Source: JBBQWT01 sp038210375 | Lineage (GTDB): Bacteria > Acidobacteriota > Terriglobia > Terriglobales > Acidobacteriaceae | NCBI GenBank assembly: GCA_038210375.1 | Contig: JBBQWT010000003.1 | Span: 1 to 64,000, forward strand | Direction: 5' to 3' | Length of the DNA stretch: 64,000 bases | Shown here: positions 1 to 8,138 of the stretch, piece after piece | How positions within the stretch are numbered: the stretch's first letter is position 1 | Layout: each line of letters starts with the position of its first letter | Notes under the pieces: generated by a model | Told to the model about the DNA's origin: nothing | Databases searched by the model: none | What the model saw: only the letters and a program-made list of their open reading frames with translations | Program-made: the position numbers and the translations under genes

Positions 1-5
1 TTTGC

Positions 6-11
6 TATAAT
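6..11 (+). promoter_or_regulatory. -10 box of the tRNA-Leu promoter
   Basis: A perfect TATAAT lies 35 nt upstream of the first base of the tRNA. The -35 box would fall before the window start, so only half the promoter is visible. The assignment is inferred from the match and the position. Confidence 0.5.
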
Positions 12-45
12 CGAAGTCGCCCTCACCGGATGTGTCCATTGGAAC

Positions 46-131
46 GCGGAAGTGGTGGAATTGGCAGACACACCATCTTGAGGGGGTGGCGCCCAAAAGG
101 CATAGGGGTTCAAGTCCCCTCTTCCGCACCA
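46..131 (+). tRNA. tRNA-Leu (anticodon GAG)
   Basis: An 86-nt class II tRNA ending in an encoded CCA. The acceptor arms GCGGAAG and CTTCCGC pair perfectly. The anticodon stem CCATC/GGTGG closes a 7-nt loop TTGAGGG with anticodon GAG, which reads CUC and CUU leucine codons. The long variable arm and the T-loop GTTCAAGTC are typical of tRNA-Leu. It lies directly upstream of secG, a frequent bacterial arrangement. Confidence 0.97.
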
Positions 132-272
132 TTTCAGCAAGTTAAAAGTCTCTTTTCAGCAGGACCGGCCACGGGCTAAGCTCTTTATTGTCCCCAGGCG
201 AAAATTTGGGAAAGAAGCGCGAGAGTGGGATTGACTCCCAGCTCTAAATCCGCGCGATTGGGTAAAGATTAG

Positions 273-722
273 ATGGCTGTTATTTTGATCACGCTGGTAC
301 ACGTAATCGTTTGTATCTTCCTCATCATTGTGGTGCTGCTGCAGAGCGGAAAGAGCGCCGACATTGCCGGCACGTTCGGTGGAATGGGGAGCCAGACCGC
401 ATTTGGTCCTCGGGGCGCGGCCACGGTGCTCTCCAAGGCCACCACCACCTCTGCCATACTTTTTATGGTGACTTCGATCTCGCTGGTGTGGCTCTCATCG
501 CGCCACACCACCCACTCGGTGATTACCGGCCAGCCGATCAAGACCCAGAACCAGCCAGCGCCGATTCCTGTGCCCGTAACCCCGGCCGGGCAGCAAGCTC
601 CTCTGCAAACCCAGCCCCAGATGGATCAGCAGTTGAGCCCGGCGCCTCCGCAGCAAACCCCGAAACCGGCGGCTGCTCCTGCAACGCCGCCTGCAACCGC
701 GCCCAAAACCACTCCTAAATAA
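273..722 (+). CDS. secG: Preprotein translocase subunit SecG
   Basis: Small accessory subunit of the SecYEG channel that assists SecA-driven export across the inner membrane. The 149-aa product has the SecG layout: a first membrane segment at about residues 3-24, the conserved loop LLQSGKSADIAGTFGG followed by FGPRG, and a second membrane segment at about 50-72. The rest (about 85-149) is a Pro/Gln/Ala-rich tail, longer than in E. coli SecG (110 aa) but common in other phyla. The ATG at 273 directly starts the first membrane segment. The gene follows tRNA-Leu by about 140 nt and converges on the PilZ gene. Family assignment is firm; a role for the tail is unknown. Confidence 0.95.
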   Translation: MAVILITLVHVIVCIFLIIVVLLQSGKSADIAGTFGGMGSQTAFGPRGAATVLSKATTTSAILFMVTSISLVWLSSRHTTHSVITGQPIKTQNQPAPIPVPVTPAGQQAPLQTQPQMDQQLSPAPPQQTPKPAAAPATPPATAPKTTPK

Positions 723-728
723 AACCGG

Positions 729-746
729 GGCACGGCTCGCCGTGCC
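729..746 (+). terminator. Hairpin after secG, possible bidirectional terminator
   Basis: The arms GGCACGG and CCGTGCC pair perfectly around the loop CTCG, 6 nt after the secG stop and 24 nt before the end of the convergent gene. There is no following T-tract, so intrinsic termination is uncertain; the intergenic position supports it. Confidence 0.4.
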
Positions 747-769
747 TCTGGCTTCAAAGGATGGCAACC

Positions 770-1516
770 CTAATCCTTGGGAGATATTTTTATGGGCGGG
801 GTTAACGGGGGAAAAACCCGGTCGAAATCGTTCGACAAATCAACATCCATTGCGCGGCCGGCGAGCCACTGGGTGAGCTGGTTTCTCGCTCTTTCCGAAA
901 GCACCATGAATTTGATTCCCGCCTTGCCGTTGCGATGCGCCCAGGCAACAAATCCTGAGAGCGCAATCGGTTCCGTCAATTCTTCAAGTTCGAGTTTCAT
1001 CTTCACCTCCCAGCCGGGATAAAGCGGAATACTGCTCTGGATCGCGGCACCGCTCTCACTCAGGTCTCGCAGTTGTACCCGCAGATCAAGCAAGTTGCTA
1101 AAGCTTAAGTGGGCGAAATCCTTCACCGGATGACGGAAATACTTTCGTCTTTCCCGCAAAATACATTCCAGCGCGCCCTGCATCGTGCGCGCCGCATTTT
1201 CCATCGAGACCGGCTTATCCAGAACAAAGTTCGCGCCGCGGTCGTAGGTGGTTTGTAAGTCACTTAGACTGCTGGTGACGGCCAGAACCAGGCAATGAGG
1301 GTTCAGGCATCCCTGCCGGGTGGCCATTAAAACATCCACTTCCTCATCCCCATCGCAATCGAGCACCAGCAGGTCAAACCGCTTCCTGCGCAAGGCCAGT
1401 TGGGTTTCAGTGGATTGCGATGACACTTCCAGCTCCGCGCCACTCTCTGACACCGCTCTCTCCATTATGCGATGCAGAGCGGAATCCCTGGTCGAGAGCA
1501 GAACTCTGGCGTGCAT
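770..1516 (-). CDS. Receiver-like domain fused to a PilZ domain
   Basis: A 248-aa cytoplasmic two-domain protein. Residues 3-115 resemble a response-regulator receiver: a candidate phosphoacceptor Asp53 in LLVLDCD, Thr81 and Lys101 in VLDKPV. Only one acidic residue (Asp11) is seen near the usual acidic pocket, so phosphorylation may be weak. Residues 124-230 match PilZ, the cyclic-di-GMP binding domain, with the RxxxR motif in RRKYFRHP (Arg124, Arg128) and the second motif DLSESG (151-156). PilZ proteins typically link c-di-GMP to polysaccharide production or motility. The gene sits next to the large exopolysaccharide locus but faces the other way, so a regulatory link is inference. Confidence 0.8.
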   Translation of the reverse strand: MHARVLLSTRDSALHRIMERAVSESGAELEVSSQSTETQLALRRKRFDLLVLDCDGDEEVDVLMATRQGCLNPHCLVLAVTSSLSDLQTTYDRGANFVLDKPVSMENAARTMQGALECILRERRKYFRHPVKDFAHLSFSNLLDLRVQLRDLSESGAAIQSSIPLYPGWEVKMKLELEELTEPIALSGFVAWAHRNGKAGIKFMVLSERARNQLTQWLAGRAMDVDLSNDFDRVFPPLTPPIKISPKD

Positions 1517-1888
1517 ACCTAGAGGTTATAGAATTCAGGCCGCGCACGACAGATTACGGACGTAACTGTTCGGTCAAATCAGGCAAGCGATTCTCATTGG
1601 CAAGTTTTCTTGTTCGTGGGAAATGGTTAAATGGTTGGCAAGGTAATTGCCAATTCCTAGTACGCGCACGCCTCCACCGTCACCTCAATCCTGCAGGCTC
1701 GTTCCCATGCCGGAACCGCAATTGTAAACAAACGATCTGCAAACCCTCTCTCTTCGTACCTCGCACGCTTGCCCCAAATTATTCTTGAGTTTAGTGTTGT
1801 ATAGGGCCGTTGCAAGTTTTCCGACCGCCCAGAGCGGAAGCCGGATCGTTTGGGCCTGTAGAAAAACCCTAATTTAGGAGAGCGCTCG
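1517..1888. other. Intergenic region upstream of the polysaccharide locus
   Basis: Between the divergent PilZ gene and the first sugar gene there are 372 nt without a convincing gene. The stretch must hold both promoters. The clearest structure is the inverted repeat at 1635-1653 (listed separately) and a third TTGGCAA at 1597-1603. No clear -35/-10 pair was recognised. Confidence 0.5.
1635..1653. promoter_or_regulatory. Inverted repeat TTGGCAA-N5-TTGCCAA, candidate operator
   Basis: The 7-nt arms are perfectly complementary around GGTAA, giving a 19-nt dyad. A further TTGGCAA half-site lies 38 nt upstream at 1597-1603. The position, about 240 nt before the first gene of the polysaccharide locus, fits a transcription-factor site; the protein that would bind it is unknown. 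A NAD/NF1-like resemblance is coincidental and not used here. Confidence 0.35.
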
Positions 1889-3091
1889 TTGACATCGCCC
1901 TCAAACTCTAAGGACGAACCCAAGAGTGGACGGAAAATTTATAACATCGCAGAGCCCATTCTCGGTGAGCTGGAGATGAGCTATGTGATTGACGCGATGC
2001 GATCGGGATGGATCTCATCGTTGGGACCCTACATCGGCCGGTTTGAAGAGGAATACGCAGCCTTTTGCCAATGCAAGCATGGCGCCTCGACCAGCAATGG
2101 GACGGCCGCACTTCATTTGGCATTAGTGTCGCTGGGAATTGGTCCGGGCGACGAGGTGATTATTCCCTCATTGACGTTTGTCGCCACCGCCAATGCGGTG
2201 ATCTATACCGGGGCCACGCCGGTGTTTGTCGATTCCCTGTCATCGACCTGGTGCATGGATCCGGCGGCGATCAAGCGCGCTGTTTCCACCCGGACCCGCG
2301 CCATCATCGCGGTCCACTTGTACGGGCATCCTTGTGATATGGATGCAATCGCGAAAATCGCTTCCCCCAGAGGAATTGCGGTGATCGAGGACGCGGCCGA
2401 GGCCCATGGCGCGCGCTACGGAAATCGAATAGTAGGCAGCCTCAGTGACGTCGGAATATTTTCATTTTACGGGAGCAAGATCATTACCACCGGCGAGGGG
2501 GGAATGCTGGTCAGCAGCAACCAAAAATTGATTGAACGTGCCCGCTTCCTGCGCGATCATGCCATGAGTCCTGACCGGCCATACTGGCACCCGGAGGTCG
2601 GCTACAACTATCGCATGACAAATATCCAGGCGGCCATAGGTCTGGCCCAGATCCAACGCATTGAGGAGTTCCTGGTCCGCAAGCGAAAACTCCTCAATTC
2701 GTACCGCCAGATGCTTTCCGCCATCGATGGCCTTGAATTCAATCCCGACGTTCTTCCCGGGCAGAGTTCTGTTTGGCTCATATGCATTCTGATTCCGCCG
2801 GGCGTTCCCGTCGCGGAGATCGCGTCCCGGCTCATGAAAGATGGAATCGATACCCGCCCATTTTTCCACCCGATGCATGAACTGCCGCCTTTTAAGCAAT
2901 TCAAGGCCGTACATGCGGAGGGTGACGGATGTCCGGTGGCGGAGCGCCTGGCCCGCACTGGCATGATACTTCCCAGCAGCTTGAATTTTACCGATGAAGA
3001 TATCGAGTTCATTACCAGACGTTTTACCCATGCCTTCAAGGCAGTTAAAGATTCTCTATTCATCCGCGTAGCGGAACAAATTCTAAGATGA
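1889..3091 (+). CDS. DegT/DnrJ/EryC1-family sugar aminotransferase (perosamine synthase-like)
   Basis: PLP-dependent enzyme that would transfer an amino group from glutamate to a nucleotide-linked 4-keto-6-deoxy sugar. The 400-aa product has the full fold type I layout: TSNGTAALHLAL in the cofactor-binding region (68-79), VIEDAAEAHG (165-174) with Asp168 contacting the pyridine ring, and the Schiff-base Lys197 in FYGSKIITTGEGG. The segment GWISSLGPYIGRFE near residue 40 resembles GDP-perosamine synthases, and Gmd encoded at 35.7-36.8 kb would supply the GDP-4-keto sugar; that pairing is inference. The start is TTG at 1889 with AGGAG at 1876-1880. It overlaps the next gene by ATGA, so they are co-transcribed. 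Substrate is not proven. Confidence 0.88.
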   Translation: MTSPSNSKDEPKSGRKIYNIAEPILGELEMSYVIDAMRSGWISSLGPYIGRFEEEYAAFCQCKHGASTSNGTAALHLALVSLGIGPGDEVIIPSLTFVATANAVIYTGATPVFVDSLSSTWCMDPAAIKRAVSTRTRAIIAVHLYGHPCDMDAIAKIASPRGIAVIEDAAEAHGARYGNRIVGSLSDVGIFSFYGSKIITTGEGGMLVSSNQKLIERARFLRDHAMSPDRPYWHPEVGYNYRMTNIQAAIGLAQIQRIEEFLVRKRKLLNSYRQMLSAIDGLEFNPDVLPGQSSVWLICILIPPGVPVAEIASRLMKDGIDTRPFFHPMHELPPFKQFKAVHAEGDGCPVAERLARTGMILPSSLNFTDEDIEFITRRFTHAFKAVKDSLFIRVAEQILR

Positions 3092-4032
3092 GTCTCGCGC
3101 ACCCATCCTCCTCATCTTCCGCAACCCCCCAAAAAAGGCTGGCTCCCGTCGCACTTTTTGTCTACGATCGGCCCCATCATGCCCAGAGGACGGTTGAAGC
3201 CTTGCGAGCGAACGATCTCGCATCCCTAAGTGACTTGTTTGTCTTCTCGGACGGCGCTAAAGGCGGAGCGGATTCCGAACGGGTTCAACAAGTTAGGCGA
3301 TACATACATACCATTGAAGGATTTCGGTCGGTCTCCATCGTCGAGCGGGAAAGCAATTGGGGGGTGGATCGTTCGGTCATCGGCGGGGTAACCCGGCTAT
3401 GCGAAGAGTTCGGGTTTGCGATCAACCTGGAAGACGACTTGCTTACGTCCCCGGACTTCCTGACGTTTATGAATGATGCCCTCCGGCATTATGAAACGCA
3501 GGCAGGAATTTTCTCGGTGAGCGGCTTCAATTTTGGCCTCGAACCTCCAGCCCAGGGGGGCCACGACGCGTTCTTGTTTTACCGGGTGAGTTCCTGGGGA
3601 TGGGGTACCTGGAAGGACCGCTGGGACAAGGTGGATTGGAGGGTTTCAGACTATGAGAATTTTCGCGGCAGCCCGGAGCAACAGTCGCGGTTCAGCCGCG
3701 GGGGCGAGGACCTGCCCCGCATGCTGGAATTGCGGATGCGCGGGAAATTAGAATCGTGGGACATCGTCTGGGAATATACCCATTTCAGGCACAACGCGCT
3801 GGGCGCGCTTCCTGTTCACTCGAGAGTTTTCAACTTCGGTAATGACGGCTCCGGCATTCACAAACGCCAGGGTGCCTTGAAACAATCCCCCCTCGCTTCA
3901 GAACTCAAGACCGCATTTGTTTTTCCGCCGGCGGGCGGAGTGGAGGCGCATTTTATGGCAGAATTGCTGCCCCAGTTTCGGGCCTCCCCCGGCAAAAAGA
4001 TTGCGCGATATTTGTACGACAAAGTAAGATGA
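3088..4032 (+). CDS. Glycosyltransferase, GT-A fold (GNT-I/family-2-like)
   Basis: A 314-aa cytoplasmic glycosyltransferase. The N-terminal strand PVALFVYDRP (20-29), the segment VFSDGAKGG and the metal-binding motif LEDDL (114-118) match the bacterial sugar transferases that resemble GNT-I. Downstream, RVSSWGWGTWKDRWDKVDW is a conserved acceptor-side block of the same family. The start ATG overlaps the aminotransferase stop (ATGA), so translation is probably coupled and the enzyme may transfer the amino sugar made by that neighbour. Donor and acceptor cannot be read from sequence. Confidence 0.8.
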   Translation: MSLAHPSSSSSATPQKRLAPVALFVYDRPHHAQRTVEALRANDLASLSDLFVFSDGAKGGADSERVQQVRRYIHTIEGFRSVSIVERESNWGVDRSVIGGVTRLCEEFGFAINLEDDLLTSPDFLTFMNDALRHYETQAGIFSVSGFNFGLEPPAQGGHDAFLFYRVSSWGWGTWKDRWDKVDWRVSDYENFRGSPEQQSRFSRGGEDLPRMLELRMRGKLESWDIVWEYTHFRHNALGALPVHSRVFNFGNDGSGIHKRQGALKQSPLASELKTAFVFPPAGGVEAHFMAELLPQFRASPGKKIARYLYDKVR

Positions 4033-4148
4033 ATTCGCTTTTGAACATCTTGCATCCCAAACCGCTGGCCCGGACTTCCTTTCACTTTCCCGCATACTTT
4101 CATTCCACGCCGCGATTGTCTCAGGGTGAGAATTAAGAAGGTCTATCG

Positions 4149-5072
4149 TTGCTGGTCAAGAACCTAAAGCGAACCTATTCGAGGATCAGGCGAAGGCTGG
4201 ACCGCCGCAGCGAGGCCATCCTCATGCTCTTAGGGAAGCAACTGTCCTGGCAGGTCGCCAGCTTACCGCCCAACACAGACTTCCGCAAAGTGGGATTTAA
4301 GGTTTTTTCACAGTGGGACGAAGACGGGATCATTCAATATCTGATCAGCAAGTTGCCCATCCCCAGCAGGACCTTCATTGAATTTGGGGTAGAAAATTTT
4401 GAAGAGAGCAACACCCGGTTCCTGCTGCTCAACGATCATTGGCAGGGGATGGTCCTCGATTGCAGCCATGCCGACATCGATTACATCAGACGCGATCGCC
4501 TCTACTGGCAATACGATTTGCAAGCCAGGCAGGCCTGGATCACACGCGACAATATCAACCGATTGCTGGCTGACGCGGGCTTCGGCGAGGACGTAGGGCT
4601 TCTCTCTATTGATATCGACGGCAATGATTACTGGATATGGGAGGCGATTACTTGCATACGACCGCGCATCGTGGTCATTGAATACAATAGTTTATTCGGC
4701 TTGCAACCCATCTCAATTCCCTACCAGGAGTCCTTCCAGCGGACCCAGGCGCACTATTCAAACTTGTATTGGGGCGCTTCACTTGGCGCTTTCTGTCATC
4801 TTGCCAAAGAAAAGGGATATTACCTCGCCGGCTCCAACGTCTGGGGCCACAACGCCTTTTTCATTCGGGCAGACGTCGCTGGAGAGTTCCGCAACCTCGA
4901 GTTGCGTCAGGCCTACGTGAGCAGCAAATTTCGCGAATCGCGCGATGCCAAAGGAAAATTGAGTTTTGCGCGGGGTAATGACCGGCTTAAGCTGATTGAG
5001 GATTTACCGGTCATTCAAGTCATCACCGGAGAGACCGGCAAGATGAAAGCTTTTTGGACGGCGCCGGAATAA
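4149..5072 (+). CDS. FkbM-like methyltransferase domain protein
   Basis: A 307-aa protein with a basic N-terminus (residues 4-20), then the block FSQWDEDGIIQYLI (53-66), a glycine motif FIEFGVENFEESNTRFL that fits a SAM-binding motif I variant, and SIDIDGNDYWIWEA near residue 155, resembling the DIxG motif of FkbM methyltransferases. The motif I is weaker than in the other FkbM proteins of this locus, so SAM binding is plausible rather than certain. The start is TTG at 4149 with AAGAAGG just upstream; the acyltransferase gene at 19690 uses a nearly identical ribosome site and TTG. It lies between two glycosyltransferases, suggesting sugar modification. Confidence 0.6.
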   Translation: MLVKNLKRTYSRIRRRLDRRSEAILMLLGKQLSWQVASLPPNTDFRKVGFKVFSQWDEDGIIQYLISKLPIPSRTFIEFGVENFEESNTRFLLLNDHWQGMVLDCSHADIDYIRRDRLYWQYDLQARQAWITRDNINRLLADAGFGEDVGLLSIDIDGNDYWIWEAITCIRPRIVVIEYNSLFGLQPISIPYQESFQRTQAHYSNLYWGASLGAFCHLAKEKGYYLAGSNVWGHNAFFIRADVAGEFRNLELRQAYVSSKFRESRDAKGKLSFARGNDRLKLIEDLPVIQVITGETGKMKAFWTAPE

Positions 5073-5127
5073 CCGGAATATGGCGCGGAGGCCACCCATG
5101 GCCCAGCTCGAGTAGAAAAGACCATCT

Positions 5128-6339
5128 ATGCGGATCGGAATCAACTGCCTCAATCTCGATCCTTCATTTGTCGGAGGTCTCAACACTTTTACCCTCGGAC
5201 TGCTGGAAGGTTTTGCCGACGCTCCCGGCGGCCACACGTTCCGGTTGTTTTGCCGGACCGGCAACCAGCAGGCTTTTGAACCTTTCCGCGGCCGCGAAGG
5301 GTTTGAAATAGTGGTGGTGAATGAACGGGAGTATTGGGTTCGCCTGAAGGTGGCGCGCCTGATGCTGCTTTCTTTCAGTGAACGATTTTATGAGTTTGCC
5401 AACGACATGATCTTCCGCCCGATTTGTGAACAAATGGATCGGGATGTCGATCTTGTATACACGCCTTCGCAGGTATTGCGATATTTCTCTGGCAAGAAGC
5501 CTTCAGTTCTCTCCATGCATGACCTCCTGCATGTCCAGCACCCAGAATTTTTTGGCTGGGCCCGCAAGTTGAGCCGGCGCATCACCTTCAACCTCAGCGC
5601 GCGCCGCGCTACTTTCTTTCAGGCCAGCAGCGAGTTTATCCGGGAGGAATTCCTGCGCCATTATGAGTGCATCGGCCCCGAACGCATGGCGGTGATCCAG
5701 GATGGCGTTCTGTTAGAACATTTCGCCCAACCCGTCGACACCAGCTTTTTACCCTTGACCTACAAAATTCCGGACCGCTTTCTGCTCTATCCCGCGCAGC
5801 ACTGGCTTCATAAGAACCACATAACGTTGTTGCGCGCGTTGCAACAGATAGAAATCAGCGAGGGCCTGCAGATTCCGCTGGTGCTTACAGGGACTGCTTG
5901 CACCGCGAAGGCCGCCCCCGTTCTGAATTTTGTGAAGCAACATTCCATGAGCTACGTCCACTACCTGGGCAAGGTGCCCGCGGTTGACCTGGTGGCCCTT
6001 TACCAGAAGGCCGCATTCCTGGTAATGCCTTCTTTGTACGAATCCAACAGCCTGCCAATCCTCGAAGCTGCGGCGGCGGGGACGGCCGTGATTGCTTCCA
6101 ATATCCCCCCCAACCAGGAACTTGGCCGAATATTCCAACTCAATCTGTTCGAACCGCAGGATGCCGGCGCGTTAGCCTCGCTCATCCTTGAACTTTGGCA
6201 CGGCAAAGCAGAAGTCGCATTGGCACAGGTCCGTCATAATTGCGAGGCCATCACCGCCTTTTCGTGGCAAAAATCAGCGCAAAAATATCTCCAGGTGTTT
6301 GAGCAGGTGATTCAATCCGCGCAAGGGCTGAGCGAATAA
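5128..6339 (+). CDS. Glycosyltransferase family 4 (GT-B fold)
   Basis: A 403-aa GT-B enzyme that would add a sugar to the lipid-linked glycan at the inner membrane. The N-terminal acceptor domain begins MRIGINCLNLDPSFVGGLNTF. The C-terminal donor domain carries YPAQHWLHKNH and the E-x7-E nucleotide-sugar motif in PSLYESNSLPILEAAAAGT. Length is usual for the family. It follows the FkbM-like gene after 55 nt in the same direction. Its gene ends before the convergent TPR gene, closing the first transcription unit. Linkage and donor are unknown. Confidence 0.88.
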   Translation: MRIGINCLNLDPSFVGGLNTFTLGLLEGFADAPGGHTFRLFCRTGNQQAFEPFRGREGFEIVVVNEREYWVRLKVARLMLLSFSERFYEFANDMIFRPICEQMDRDVDLVYTPSQVLRYFSGKKPSVLSMHDLLHVQHPEFFGWARKLSRRITFNLSARRATFFQASSEFIREEFLRHYECIGPERMAVIQDGVLLEHFAQPVDTSFLPLTYKIPDRFLLYPAQHWLHKNHITLLRALQQIEISEGLQIPLVLTGTACTAKAAPVLNFVKQHSMSYVHYLGKVPAVDLVALYQKAAFLVMPSLYESNSLPILEAAAAGTAVIASNIPPNQELGRIFQLNLFEPQDAGALASLILELWHGKAEVALAQVRHNCEAITAFSWQKSAQKYLQVFEQVIQSAQGLSE

Positions 6340-6444
6340 ACACGGGAGAATTAAGACCGGGAATGGAGACCGGAGAATCCAGGGGCGACGCTCCTCGAGC
6401 CACCGTTCAAACTTTGGTCGGCGAAGGTAGAGTGATTCTGGTGG

Positions 6445-7731
6445 CTACTGCGCGGGCGCTGTTGGGGTCAGCGAAACCGAATCCAGCCAGAAGTGTCCGT
6501 GAATATCGGACGGGAACGAGCGGCCGCGAACCCTGACCACGGAAACAATCACGGCGATCGTTTTAGGACCGGCTGTATATCGGGTGGAGACTTCGTGCCA
6601 GGGAGTGGTTCCCACCGTGCTTTCGGTCTCCGCGCGCGAGCACCCCGGGCAGTAAGGGTCGTGCACAACCAGCCGGGGCCCGCTGTCCGATGTAAGCTCC
6701 TCGGATTTTATTTCCGCTTTGAGGAGATATTGGCGGTTGGGCTCAACCGAAATCACATGGTTGATCGGTTCAGAATTATTGTTGCCGCCATTAAAATCCA
6801 GGCGTGCGGCAAATCGTCCCTGATAGGCGCTGGTATCGGCAAAGAAAGCCGAAACCTCGCCGTTGGTATTGTCGCGCCAATCAAATCCTCCGCCTAAATG
6901 CGGCAGTTCAAAACCACCGTTATAGATCAGGTTGGCCGAGCCGGGCTCGTCCCCTTTGATCTTGTCCTGCCGTTCGAGGGTGAGCCATACTTCCTCGGCC
7001 TTGCCAACCTCGCTGATGGCCAGGAGTTGCTCGAGGTAACCCTGCACCGAAAGAAACCCGATGGGGGTTCCGTTCGCCACCGCTTCTTTCCACAGCTTGT
7101 AGGCGAAATCGGTGTGACCGTTTCGGCTCAGGAAGCTGATGAAGTTCAGTTTCACCTCTGGCCGGTCAAGGTCGCGCACCACATGGCTCCAGATTTGTTC
7201 GGGAGTAAAGGCGCGCAAGCACAGGTCAAAACATGGGGTAGGGTCTTCCCTGCTCAATTCCAGAAACCGCTTGAAATGCAGAAGAGATTCTTCAGAATTG
7301 TCGTTGATGAGAAAATAGTTTGCGATTTGCCACTGGTAAGATGGCACCGCGGGCGCCACCAGATCGACGTTCCTGAATGCTTCGTCGGCACACACCCGAT
7401 CTCCCGTGGCAAAGCATTCACGCGCCAGGGCCGACCAGTACTCCGCCCGGTTGGGCACCAGCATGGTGGCTCGCCGAAAGTGGGCCACCGCTTCGTCATC
7501 ATTCATCTCCTGCACTTCGTACATCCCGCCGATATGGTATTCGAGTGCGGGGTTGGCTGGGTCGCGCCGAATCGCGGACTTGACCTCCTCAAACTTTTTG
7601 GAATTCAGGGAACGTTCGCTGAGCGTGATATGGGCCATCTCAAAAAGCGTGAACGCTATGAGAACAGCAGCCGCCAGCAACATAACCATTCCGGCCGGGG
7701 ATGTCACGGAATACTCGCGCGAAGTCAGCAA
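6445..7731 (-). CDS. Membrane-anchored TPR protein with C-terminal carbohydrate-binding-like domain
   Basis: A 428-aa protein with an N-terminal membrane segment (about residues 15-32), TPR-like helical repeats over about 40-260, for example AVAHFRRATMLVPNRAEYWS, and a C-terminal beta-rich domain from about 270 starting NLIYNGGFELP, a typical opening of CBM-like jelly-roll modules. Two cysteines in HDPYCPGCSR could form a disulphide. The layout suggests an inner-membrane protein whose periplasmic part contacts glycan. It is the only gene on the minus strand within the first half of the sugar locus. The start shown is TTG at 7731; an ATG at 7689 just before the hydrophobic segment is also possible. 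Function is unknown. Confidence 0.7.
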   Translation of the reverse strand: MLTSREYSVTSPAGMVMLLAAAVLIAFTLFEMAHITLSERSLNSKKFEEVKSAIRRDPANPALEYHIGGMYEVQEMNDDEAVAHFRRATMLVPNRAEYWSALARECFATGDRVCADEAFRNVDLVAPAVPSYQWQIANYFLINDNSEESLLHFKRFLELSREDPTPCFDLCLRAFTPEQIWSHVVRDLDRPEVKLNFISFLSRNGHTDFAYKLWKEAVANGTPIGFLSVQGYLEQLLAISEVGKAEEVWLTLERQDKIKGDEPGSANLIYNGGFELPHLGGGFDWRDNTNGEVSAFFADTSAYQGRFAARLDFNGGNNNSEPINHVISVEPNRQYLLKAEIKSEELTSDSGPRLVVHDPYCPGCSRAETESTVGTTPWHEVSTRYTAGPKTIAVIVSVVRVRGRSFPSDIHGHFWLDSVSLTPTAPAQ

Positions 7732-8138
7732 GAAATCACCCGGAGATCATAACGCCCGCAATTTTCGCCTTGATGAGTCAAGCTCGGCCCGCCCCCCAAG
7801 GGCGGGAATTCCGTTTTCAACAAATGGTACACAGAAGACATTAGCACCGGTTTGCCGGGAGAGGTCCGGTGGGCGATTTTCGCTTCCTCACTGCCCCGAA
7901 AAGCCATGCCCTCACTCGATGGTTGTATCATATGACTAGCCGAAAACGGGAGGCAGGCCACCGGAAACGGCTCGGCTTTTTACGCGCTTCGGTCACCGGG
8001 AAGAGTCATGATCTCAACCGACACAACCTTCTGGCCGCGCCCCATTGCAGCCTACTATTTCGGCCTCCATGCCCTCTCCGTCCGACCATGGCCGGCGACT
8101 TGCCCGGCGAAAATTACTCGACCGGGGTCCCCAAAACG
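7732..8138. other. Divergent intergenic region between the TPR and polymerase genes
   Basis: About 400 nt with no convincing gene. The downstream reading frame stays open back to 7869, but its translation there is basic and non-conserved looking, so it is treated as leader. Promoters for both flanking genes are expected here; no clear pair of boxes was recognised. Confidence 0.4.

Noticed and set aside
6493..7752. Two long plus-strand frames opposite the TPR gene
   Set aside because: They are antisense shadows; the minus-strand frame has a membrane helix, TPR repeats and a beta domain, while the plus-strand translations show no domain pattern.
7869..8138. N-terminal extension of the polymerase-like protein
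   Set aside because: The extra 90 residues are basic, lack hydrophobic helices and do not resemble the family; a start near 8139 is preferred.
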